Of a stretch of 13,835 nt of DNA, positions 7,352 through 13,835 are shown in pieces. The notes below the pieces were generated by a model. That model worked only from the letters and a program-made list of their open reading frames with translations, was not told the DNA's origin and ran no database searches. The translations under genes were made by a program, and so were the position numbers. Source of the DNA: CAZLBC01 sp964557575 (lineage in GTDB: Bacteria; Planctomycetota; Phycisphaerae; SM23-33); the NCBI GenBank assembly GCA_964557575.1, contig CAZLBC010000113.1, forward strand, positions 1 to 13,835. The letters run 5' to 3'. Position 1 is the stretch's first letter; each line of letters opens with the position of its first letter.

Positions 7352-8671
7352 ATGAAACGCAGAGATGTCCTGAAGACCGGTGCGGCATTCGGGTCCGCCC
7401 TGATCCTTCCGTCCCGTGGATATGCCGCCAACGATCGCATAAATCTCGCGTACATCGGCATCGGCGGCCGGTCCAATGCCCTGCTGCGCACCAAAAAGGA
7501 GGGCACCGATACCGTCGCGCTCTGTGATGTCGACGCCCGGCCGAAGGGAATGGAGATCGCCGGGAAGGTCTGCCCCGGGGCGAAGATGTTCACCGATTAC
7601 CGAAAGATGCTGGATGTTATGGGAAAGGATATCGACGCGGTCGTGATCGCCACGCCGAACCACACGCACTTCCCGATCGCCATGCACTACGCGCAGGCGA
7701 AGAAACACCTGTATGTCGAGAAACCACTGACGAACACGATCTGGGAGGCGCGCGAGCTGGCGAAGGCGCAGATCAAGTACGGGGTCACGACGCAGATGGG
7801 TAACCAGGGCCGGTCGTTCGAGGGGCCCTGCCTGGCCAGGGAGTGGTACGACGCCGGCATGATCGGCGACATCGTCGAGGTCCATGCCTGGACCGGCAGG
7901 AAAGGCGCGAAAAAGCCGATCACGGCCAAAACCGAGCCGGTCCCCTCGACACTGGACTGGGATCTCTGGATCGGCCCGGCGGAAATGCGGAAGTTCTCCC
8001 GCGACTACCTGAAGTGGCGGAGATGGTGGGATTTCGGCGGCGGCCCGCTGTACGACATCGGCTGCCACACGCTCGAAGCGCCGCTGTTCGCCCTGGACAC
8101 GCTGAAGGTCGCGCGCGTGGAAGCCGAGACCTCGGAATGCTGGCCGGAGAATCCGCCGCGCTCGTCGATCGTCGCGTTCCACATCCAGTTGAAGGACTCT
8201 TCGAAGATCGTGAAATGCTACTGGTACGACGGCGGCAACATGCCCGAGAAACTCCGGCACCTGGAGCCGGACCGGTCCGCAAAGACCTTGGCGAGGGCCG
8301 GCGGCGCGTACATGGTCGGGACGAAGGCCGGAATGAACCTGCCCGGGATGCGCGCCAGCAGCGCGCGGCTCTGCCCCGAGACGACGATGCGCGAGTGGGC
8401 GCGAAAGCTGCCGCCGAAGACCGTGCCGCGCACCGGCAGCCGGGGCCACATGCAGAACTGGGTCGATGCCTGCAAGAGCGGCGGCAAGGCCAACTCGGAC
8501 TTTGCCGGCTACGCCGTGCCGCTTGCCGAGATCGTCATGCTCGGCGTGATCGCCAAGCGCACCGGAAAACCGGTCGACTGGGATGCGAAAAACATGAAGA
8601 TCGCCGGCAACGACGAGGGCAACAAGCTGCTCCGCCCCCACGTGCGCAGGGGGTGGGAATACACGGCATAG
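7352..8671 (+). CDS. Tat-exported Gfo/Idh/MocA family oxidoreductase
   Basis: This 439-residue NAD(P)-dependent sugar oxidoreductase begins with a twin-arginine signal (R3-R4-D-V-L-K, hydrophobic stretch, cleavage likely after A25), so it is folded with its cofactor and exported, as known for Zymomonas glucose-fructose oxidoreductase. The Rossmann fold begins with G36-I-G-G-R40. E123-K124-P125 is the conserved catalytic lysine motif. The C-terminal substrate domain contains DWDLWIGP and the active-site block D235-I-G-C-H239, followed by TLE where HxxD is common. AAAGGAG at 7335-7341 lies 10 nt upstream of the ATG. It is followed 10 bp later by a ThuA-like gene, a pairing that recalls the ThuA/ThuB disaccharide-oxidation system (ThuB is of this family). 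Oxidation of a glycoside to a keto-sugar is inferred; the substrate is not known. Confidence 0.92.
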   Translation: MKRRDVLKTGAAFGSALILPSRGYAANDRINLAYIGIGGRSNALLRTKKEGTDTVALCDVDARPKGMEIAGKVCPGAKMFTDYRKMLDVMGKDIDAVVIATPNHTHFPIAMHYAQAKKHLYVEKPLTNTIWEARELAKAQIKYGVTTQMGNQGRSFEGPCLAREWYDAGMIGDIVEVHAWTGRKGAKKPITAKTEPVPSTLDWDLWIGPAEMRKFSRDYLKWRRWWDFGGGPLYDIGCHTLEAPLFALDTLKVARVEAETSECWPENPPRSSIVAFHIQLKDSSKIVKCYWYDGGNMPEKLRHLEPDRSAKTLARAGGAYMVGTKAGMNLPGMRASSARLCPETTMREWARKLPPKTVPRTGSRGHMQNWVDACKSGGKANSDFAGYAVPLAEIVMLGVIAKRTGKPVDWDAKNMKIAGNDEGNKLLRPHVRRGWEYTA

Positions 8672-8681
8672 GAGTGATGAA

Positions 8682-9614
8682 ATGAGAATTATCGCGGGAA
8701 CACTCACGGTTTTGATTCTCTGTCAGGGTCTTTACGCGGGCACCAAGGGCTACCGGAATCCCGACCCGAAGATCATCGCAAAGGCCGCATCCATCGCATC
8801 CGGTCTCGAGGCCGCCCCGTGTAAAAAGCAGCGCACGGTCCTGGTCTACGGCATCAGTTTCGGACCGCACCGGGTCACGATTCCGACGGCCAGAAAAGTC
8901 TTCAAGCTCCTGGGCGAAAAGACCGGCGCATACGAGGCCGTGGTCAGCGAGGACCTGGCCAACTTCGAACCGGACAAGCTCAAACAGTTCGACGCGGTGA
9001 TCTTCGCCAACACCACGGGAGAGGTGTTCTGCCGACCGGCCGACAAGGCGCAGTTCAAGGCCCTGGGCGCGGACGCACAGCGCGGGCAGGAGGAGAACGC
9101 CGCTCGCCTGGCGAAAAATCTGGACGGCTATGTCCGGGCCGGAGGCGGGTTCATGGGAATCCACGCGGCCACGGATACACTGAAGAAACAGAAAACCTAT
9201 GGCGAGATGATCGGGGCCTATTTCCGGCAGCATCCCTGGGGGCCGAAGGACACGGTCATGCTCAAGGTCGAGGACACGGCCCATCCCCTGACCAAAGGCG
9301 TATTCGAGAAAGCCGAGTTCACATTCAATGACGAGATATACGAGTTCCGCGAGCCCTATGACCGAAAGCGTCTGTACGTCCTCATGTCGCTGAACCTGGA
9401 TCGGTCGGACAAGTCGAACCGGCCGCTGCGGCGCACGGACGGTGATTACCCGGTCGCCTGGGTCAAAAGCCACGGCACGGGGCGCGTCTTCTACTGTTCG
9501 CTCGGGCACGCTCGGTCGACCTTTTCGAACCCGACCATACTGAAATTCTGGCTGCGCGGTATACAATTTGCCGCGGGCGATATCGAGGCCGAAACCGCGC
9601 CACCCGCCGACTAA
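8682..9614 (+). CDS. ThuA-like domain protein, exported
   Basis: This 310-residue protein has a Sec signal peptide (residues 1-19, LYA-G); C14 is not in a proper lipobox, so it is probably soluble rather than a lipoprotein. The mature part is a ThuA-like fold (related to class I glutamine amidotransferases): an early strand YGISFGPHR, then G154-G-G-F-M-G-I-H161-A-A-T-D, then MIGAYFRQHPW, the NDEIYEF block and a C-terminal VAWVKSHGTGRVFYCSLGH. ThuA proteins act with Gfo/Idh/MocA oxidoreductases in keto-sugar metabolism in rhizobia, and exported versions are abundant in PVC bacteria. AGGAG at 8670-8674, 7 nt before the ATG, overlaps the stop codon of the oxidoreductase, so the two are tightly coupled. 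The reaction it performs here is inferred, not shown. Confidence 0.9.
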   Translation: MRIIAGTLTVLILCQGLYAGTKGYRNPDPKIIAKAASIASGLEAAPCKKQRTVLVYGISFGPHRVTIPTARKVFKLLGEKTGAYEAVVSEDLANFEPDKLKQFDAVIFANTTGEVFCRPADKAQFKALGADAQRGQEENAARLAKNLDGYVRAGGGFMGIHAATDTLKKQKTYGEMIGAYFRQHPWGPKDTVMLKVEDTAHPLTKGVFEKAEFTFNDEIYEFREPYDRKRLYVLMSLNLDRSDKSNRPLRRTDGDYPVAWVKSHGTGRVFYCSLGHARSTFSNPTILKFWLRGIQFAAGDIEAETAPPAD

Positions 9615-9634
9615 TTGTCATTCCGGACTGTTTT

Positions 9635-12193
9635 ATGAGAAGAATCGGGATACTGCTCATGTTGACAACGGCAACTTCCTCCGCCGCGGTCTTACCGCGG
9701 TGGCGGATCGTCGAATCCCCCTCCCCGGCCCGCGACAGTTTCGTCGCGCCGTTCTCGGTCCGCGACTTCGGCGCGACGGGCGACGGGACTGCCGACGACA
9801 CGGCGGCATTCCAGCGGGGGCTGGATCGTACACGGGCCATCGGCGGCGGTTCGCTGTACGTGCCCGCCGGCAGGTACGTGATCCGCGGCCGGCTGACCGT
9901 GCCCACGTCGGTGACGCTCCGGGGGATCTGGCGGAATCCCGCGGCAAACGGCGGCGCGGCCGCCGGCTCGATCCTGATGCTCTATAACGGCCGCGGGGAG
10001 GCCGACGGGAAGCCGGCGATCGGCCTGGAGAAATGTTCGGGCATCCGCGAACTGACGCTGTGGTATCCCGCGCAGAAGGCCGACGCGATTGCGCCCTACC
10101 CGTTTGCCGTCGAACAGCTCGGCGGCAACAACGCCACGGTCGAAAACGTGACGTTCGTCAACGCCTACCGGGGCATCAAGATCGGGCCCGGCGCCAACGA
10201 ACTGCACTTCGTGCGCAACGTCTACGGGACCCCGCTGAAGGTGGGCATCCGGTATGATTCGACCACGGACATCGGCCGCCTGCACCGGATCCACTTCAGC
10301 CCCGATTACTGGAGCCGATGCGGGCTGCCCGGCGCGCCGTCCGCGAAGGGCCCCCACGCCGACTGGCTCATGAAGAACGGGACCGGGCTGCACATGGGCC
10401 GCAGCGACTGGGAGTACGGCTCGTTCGTCAGAGTCGACCGCTACCACACGGGTATGAATATCAGCAGGGGGCAGCGCGGCGCGCCGAACGCCCAGTTCTA
10501 CGGATTCCAGTTCGTTGGGTGCGCCACCGGCATTCGCATCGCGGATTCCAACCCGTACGGTCTGGTGTTCACGCGATGCCGGTTCGCCTGCGTCGATCGC
10601 GCGGTTCACCTGGAACCGACATTCCGGCACATTCTCATGCTGAACACCTGCACGCTGTCCGGCGGGGAGTTGGTCCGGCACGAGGGCAGCGGCGCCCTGT
10701 CACTCCAGTCCTGCACCCTGGCGGCCGGCACCATCGACGTGCGCCGGGGATCGATGACCGCGGCCGACTGCACCGGGAACCCGCAATTCAGGCTGGGAGA
10801 GAAGTTCCAGGCCGGCGCCCTGGTCGGCAACCGCTTTGAGTCCGCCCCGCGCATCACGGGCCCCGGCGCGAAGAAGGCGAAGATCGACACGGCTGCCGTG
10901 ACGTTTCACCGTCTGCCGCCGTACCCGGACCTGACACCGCCCTCCCCGCAGCCGGGGCGGAAAAAGCTGTACGTCGTTGCAGCGACCGGCAACACGGACG
11001 CGACAACGGCGATCCAGGACGCGCTGAACCGGGCACGGCGCGAGGGCGGGGGCACCGTCTTCCTCCCCGGCGGCGACTACGTGATCCGCGGGAACCTGAC
11101 GATCCCGGCCGGCGTCGAACTGAAGGGCGTGTACGACGTGCCCCACCACACGATCGGCGGGGGGTCCGTCCTGCAGGTCTATACCGGCCGCGGGAAAGCG
11201 ACCGGGCCTGCCGCGATCACGATGCAGTCCGGCAGCGGCATGACGGGGGTGTCGTTTTACTACCCCGAGCAGCGGGCGGACGCCGTCGCCGACTATCCCT
11301 TTCTCATCAGCGGCACGGGCAGCGGGATCTACATCGTCAACGTCAACTGCGCGAATGCCTGCCGGTTCGTGGACCTGGCAACACGCCGCTGCGACAATCA
11401 CTATATCGACTACCTCTCCGGCGCACCCCTGAAAGTCGGCGTGCAGGTCGGCGCCGGGTCGCGGGACGGTATCATCGAGAACCTCCAGTTCAACCCGCAC
11501 TACTGGAACCGAACGCCCCGAAGCTCCTTCTACAAAAACAGGGTAACCGGCGGCATCGCCGCGGGCACCGGCAAGGCCCTGTGGGAATACCAGAAAAACA
11601 ACCTCGACGCCCTGGTGTTCGGCCACTGCGTCAACCAGGTCCAGCGCCAGAATTTCGTATACGGCTCCCTGTACGGCATTCATTTCGTCAAGGAAAAGAC
11701 GGGGGTTGCCCGGGGCGGCTTCATTCTCGGGCACGGCACGGACGGATCGAAGATCAGCGCGTATTTCGAGGCGACGGGCGAAGGCGGCCTGCACATGATC
11801 AATTCGGAGTTGGTCTGCATGGCCGCGGAGAACAAGGAATACGTCGTCTGCTCGAAGGATGTCGACGGCGAGGTCGTGTTTCACAACACGATGCTCTGGG
11901 GCCGGCCGGACCGATCCGGCACCGTCGCGGGCGGCCGGCTGGTACTCCAGCAGGCGACTTTCACGCGGCACGGCGGGGGATTCCGCGTGCGCGGCGGGGC
12001 CCTCTCGCTGATCAACTGCCACTACCTGCGAAAGTGCCGCCGGAAGGAAAATCACATTATCATGGAGTCCGGCGGACGGGTTGACATCGCGGCGTGTAAT
12101 ATCCGCGGGCCGTTGGTGGTCGACGGCAGGCCGGTATCCGGTAACAGCGTCGAAGGGGTGACGATCGGCGCCAACGCCCATCGCCCTGAATAA
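9635..12193 (+). CDS. Secreted right-handed beta-helix protein (pectate-lyase-3/GH28-like), internally duplicated
   Basis: This is an 852-residue protein with a Sec signal peptide (about residues 1-18) and no transmembrane anchor. The segment 40-56 (VRDFGATGDG followed by TADDT) is the classic opening of the Pectate_lyase_3 (PF12708) beta-helix family, which includes polysaccharide lyases, hydrolases and epimerases. A second opening at about 445 (KLYVVAATGNTDATTAIQDAL) starts a second copy. Paired landmarks recur about 400 residues apart: YVIRG at 81 and 482, PLKVG at 200 and 598, and FSPDYW versus FNPHYWNR. The catalytic residues cannot be assigned from sequence, so lyase, hydrolase or a binding role are all possible. 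It starts 20 bp after the ThuA gene, with only a weak ribosome binding site before the ATG. It is the last tightly packed gene of the operon; the foldback element follows 12 bp after its stop. Confidence 0.88.
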   Translation: MRRIGILLMLTTATSSAAVLPRWRIVESPSPARDSFVAPFSVRDFGATGDGTADDTAAFQRGLDRTRAIGGGSLYVPAGRYVIRGRLTVPTSVTLRGIWRNPAANGGAAAGSILMLYNGRGEADGKPAIGLEKCSGIRELTLWYPAQKADAIAPYPFAVEQLGGNNATVENVTFVNAYRGIKIGPGANELHFVRNVYGTPLKVGIRYDSTTDIGRLHRIHFSPDYWSRCGLPGAPSAKGPHADWLMKNGTGLHMGRSDWEYGSFVRVDRYHTGMNISRGQRGAPNAQFYGFQFVGCATGIRIADSNPYGLVFTRCRFACVDRAVHLEPTFRHILMLNTCTLSGGELVRHEGSGALSLQSCTLAAGTIDVRRGSMTAADCTGNPQFRLGEKFQAGALVGNRFESAPRITGPGAKKAKIDTAAVTFHRLPPYPDLTPPSPQPGRKKLYVVAATGNTDATTAIQDALNRARREGGGTVFLPGGDYVIRGNLTIPAGVELKGVYDVPHHTIGGGSVLQVYTGRGKATGPAAITMQSGSGMTGVSFYYPEQRADAVADYPFLISGTGSGIYIVNVNCANACRFVDLATRRCDNHYIDYLSGAPLKVGVQVGAGSRDGIIENLQFNPHYWNRTPRSSFYKNRVTGGIAAGTGKALWEYQKNNLDALVFGHCVNQVQRQNFVYGSLYGIHFVKEKTGVARGGFILGHGTDGSKISAYFEATGEGGLHMINSELVCMAAENKEYVVCSKDVDGEVVFHNTMLWGRPDRSGTVAGGRLVLQQATFTRHGGGFRVRGGALSLINCHYLRKCRRKENHIIMESGGRVDIAACNIRGPLVVDGRPVSGNSVEGVTIGANAHRPE

Positions 12194-12207
12194 CGAATGG
12201 ATAGTTA

Positions 12208-12225
12208 GAGCTGGTTTCATAACTT
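12208..12225 (+). repeat. Left terminal inverted repeat of the foldback element
   Basis: GAGCTGGTTTCATAACTT is the exact reverse complement of 12353-12370 and is preceded by TA at 12206-12207. Confidence 0.9.
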
Positions 12226-12352
12226 GCTTTGGTAGCGAAAGCGAGGTATTTTGTCGATCTGGCAAGGAACGGAAACGACGACATATTAAGGAAATATGTC
12301 GAGTTTTCGTGACGCCGCCAGACGGCAAAAGAGCCGCTTGTAGTCCAAATTG

Positions 12353-12370
12353 AAGTTATGAAACCAGCTC
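12353..12370 (-). repeat. Right terminal inverted repeat of the foldback element
   Basis: AAGTTATGAAACCAGCTC matches the left repeat with no mismatch and is followed by TA at 12371-12372. The ribosome binding site of the next gene (AGGGAG, 12372-12377) shares the final A. Confidence 0.9.
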
Positions 12371-12385
12371 TAGGGAGTCAGAACA

Positions 12386-13835
12386 ATGAGTGTGCCAAAA
12401 AAGCTCATCATCAGCCTGTGTGTAACGATGCCGGGAATGGGGTCTCTGTATGCGGACGACGCGCCCAATATTCTGATTTACCTGGCGGACGACCTGGGGT
12501 TTGCCAGCGTAAACGCCTATGGCGCGCCGGAGAAATTCGTAAAGACCCCCAACATCAACCGGCTGGCCGAGGACGGCGTCCGTTTCACCAACGCCCACAC
12601 CACCGCGTCGGTCTGCACCCCCACGCGCTACTCGATGCTGACCGGCCGCTACACCTGGCGGACCCGGCTGAAGAAAGGCGTCGTGAACAACAACGACCCG
12701 CTGCTGATATCGACCGGGCGGGTCACTCTCGGGAAGTGGCTTCAGCAGCGGGGCTACCGCACCGCCCACGTGGGCAAGTGGCACCTCGGGTACACGGAGA
12801 AAAAGTTCAAAAATCTCCTCGGCACCATCAGGCCCGGCCCCCTCGACGTCGGTTTCGACTACCACTGGGGCGTGCCCAACAACTTCGACGACCTCCACAA
12901 GATCTATATCGAGAACGATCACATTTACGGCCTGCGGTCCGACACGATCGAGTCCTACGGCACATCCTTTTACGGAAAACCCTACGTGGGCTACGACGCC
13001 CCGCAGCGGGTGTGCGAAAAGGTCATGGAGGAAACGACCACGAAGGCCGTCGACTGGATCAAAAAACAGCCGAAGGACAAGCCGTTCTTCATGTACTACG
13101 CGGCGGTGGCGGTCCACCACCCGATCATACCGTCCGAGAAAATGAGAGGGACCAGCGGCGCCGGACTCTACGGCGATTTCATCCACGACATCGACCACTC
13201 GCTGGGCCGATTCATCCGGGCGCTGAAAGACAAGGGCGTCTACGAGAATACCGTCGTCATGTTCAGCAGCGACAACGGCGGGGATATTCCCGCCGACAAG
13301 ACCCACCCGGAAGCGGTCGCCTTCGACAGGGGTTTCACATTCAACGGCGAGAACCGCGGCGACAAGCACACGATATACGAAGGCGGCCTGCGCGTCCCCT
13401 TCATCGTCAGTTGCCCCGGCAGATTCAAAAAGGGCGCCCGGTCACACGCGTTTATATCCACGCTGGACATCTTCAGCACGGTCGCCGAAATCGTTTCGGG
13501 CACGGTGCCCGACCCGGCCGCGGCGGCCCCCGACAGCTTCAGTTTCCATCACCTCCTGAAAGACCCCGGCGCGAAAACCCAAAGGCCCTTCATCGTTCAC
13601 CGCGACGCGCCGGGCCGCCAGGCGCTGCGCCGGGGGAAGTGGAAGTATATCGACAACCTCTTTCCCGAGAATGCCAAAAACAAGAAGCCGCGGACGAGGG
13701 GAAACAAGAAACTGTACGACCTGGAAAACGACCCCCTGGAGCGCGACAACCTTTTCAGGAAGAAGCCCGCAGTCGCCCGGGAGATGATGGATCTGCTGGA
13801 ACGGATCCGGCGGCATCCCCGCAGCCGGGAGATGG
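12386..13835 (+). CDS. Exported arylsulfatase A-type sulfatase (last few codons off the window)
   Basis: I translated 483 residues of a type I sulfatase; the C-terminal signature LYDLENDPLERDN is present, so only the last residues are missing. Residues 1-23 are a Sec signal peptide (LYA-D). D35-D36 are metal ligands. C77-T-P-T-R81 is the formylglycine motif, with threonine at the position usually held by serine or alanine; C, P and R are intact. K131 and H133 (GKWHLG), the paired histidines of AVHHP, D296-N297 (SSDNGG) and K327-H328 before TIYEGG complete the active site. AGGGAG at 12372-12377 lies 8 nt before the ATG. It is a different sulfatase type from the one at the left edge, suggesting a different ester position or linkage. 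The foldback element separates it from the operon upstream. It needs a formylglycine-generating or anaerobic maturating enzyme encoded elsewhere. Confidence 0.95.
   Translation, partial: MSVPKKLIISLCVTMPGMGSLYADDAPNILIYLADDLGFASVNAYGAPEKFVKTPNINRLAEDGVRFTNAHTTASVCTPTRYSMLTGRYTWRTRLKKGVVNNNDPLLISTGRVTLGKWLQQRGYRTAHVGKWHLGYTEKKFKNLLGTIRPGPLDVGFDYHWGVPNNFDDLHKIYIENDHIYGLRSDTIESYGTSFYGKPYVGYDAPQRVCEKVMEETTTKAVDWIKKQPKDKPFFMYYAAVAVHHPIIPSEKMRGTSGAGLYGDFIHDIDHSLGRFIRALKDKGVYENTVVMFSSDNGGDIPADKTHPEAVAFDRGFTFNGENRGDKHTIYEGGLRVPFIVSCPGRFKKGARSHAFISTLDIFSTVAEIVSGTVPDPAAAAPDSFSFHHLLKDPGAKTQRPFIVHRDAPGRQALRRGKWKYIDNLFPENAKNKKPRTRGNKKLYDLENDPLERDNLFRKKPAVAREMMDLLERIRRHPRSREM

Larger units (their letters stand above)
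12206..12372. mobile_element. MITE-like foldback element with perfect terminal inverted repeats and flanking TA
   Basis: This 167-bp element has 18-bp perfect terminal inverted repeats (12208-12225 and 12353-12370), each flanked by TA, consistent with a duplicated TA target as made by IS630/Tc1-mariner or some IS5-group (IS427) transposases. It encodes no protein. The arms remain largely complementary all the way in: TTTGG 12228-12232 with CCAAA 12345-12349; TTTTG at 12249-12253 and TCTGGC at 12258-12263 with GCCAGA at 12317-12322 and CAAAA at 12326-12330; ACGGAAAC 12269-12276 with GTTTTCGT 12303-12310; CGACATATT 12279-12287 with AATATGTCG 12293-12301; loop AAGGA. The whole element can therefore fold as one imperfect hairpin. 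The source transposase is not in the window. Confidence 0.8.

Noticed and set aside
8721..8726. ThuA protein as a lipoprotein with C14 as the modified cysteine
   Set aside because: The residues before C14 (L-I-L) do not form a lipobox, since the position before cysteine is Leu; a Sec cleavage site at LYA-G fits better.
9563..9618. ACAAT (9563-9567) and ATTGT (9614-9618) as a further regulator site before the beta-helix gene
   Set aside because: The half-sites are about 50 bp apart, one lies inside the ThuA coding sequence, and five-base words recur by chance.
12279..12301. The CGACATATT/AATATGTCG hairpin as an intrinsic terminator after the operon
   Set aside because: The stem is AT-rich and not followed by a T-run; it is better explained as the tip of the foldback element.

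Overview
The window is about 13.8 kb of GC-rich bacterial DNA. It carries nine protein genes and no RNA genes or CRISPR array. The gene mix is typical of carbohydrate-utilisation islands in the PVC superphylum (Lentisphaerota, Kiritimatiellota, Planctomycetota, Verrucomicrobiota): two exported sulfatases of different types, a DUF6807 protein, a Tat-exported Gfo/Idh/MocA oxidoreductase, a ThuA-like protein, a secreted beta-helix protein, and a GntR/LacI-fusion regulator. The phylum assignment is inferred from gene content and style, since no marker gene is present.

Layout. On the minus strand at the left, a DUF6807 gene (2041 to 1145) is followed by an iduronate-2-sulfatase-like gene that runs off the left edge (1085 to <1). 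A 325-bp AT-rich divergent control region (2042-2366) separates them from a plus-strand series: HAD phosphatase/mutase (2367-3365), GH38 alpha-mannosidase-like enzyme (3366-6239), GntR/AraR-type regulator (6253-7350), Tat-exported oxidoreductase (7352-8671), ThuA-like protein (8682-9614) and a duplicated pectate-lyase-like beta-helix protein (9635-12193). Gaps between these six genes are 0 to 20 bp, so they look like one operon. A 167-bp foldback element with terminal inverted repeats and flanking TA (12206-12372) sits between the sixth gene and a second sulfatase (12386 to >13835), ending just before that gene's ribosome binding site.

How it may work (inference). The exported proteins (sulfatases, beta-helix protein, oxidoreductase, ThuA, DUF6807) would desulfate, cleave and oxidise a sulfated glycan outside the cytoplasm. 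The GH38 enzyme and HAD protein have no export signal and would process the imported mannoside-like product. The regulator would sense a sugar and bind the cluster of ATTGT/ACAAT half-sites in the divergent control region. No transporter and no sulfatase-maturating enzyme lie in the window.

The observations most worth following are these: the GH38 protein keeps its zinc-site histidines and first aspartate but shows no aspartate at the usual nucleophile position; the MITE-like foldback element forms the 5' leader of the second sulfatase; the beta-helix protein is an internal tandem duplication of about 400 residues; and the divergent control region has layered inverted repeats and two mutually exclusive leader hairpins.
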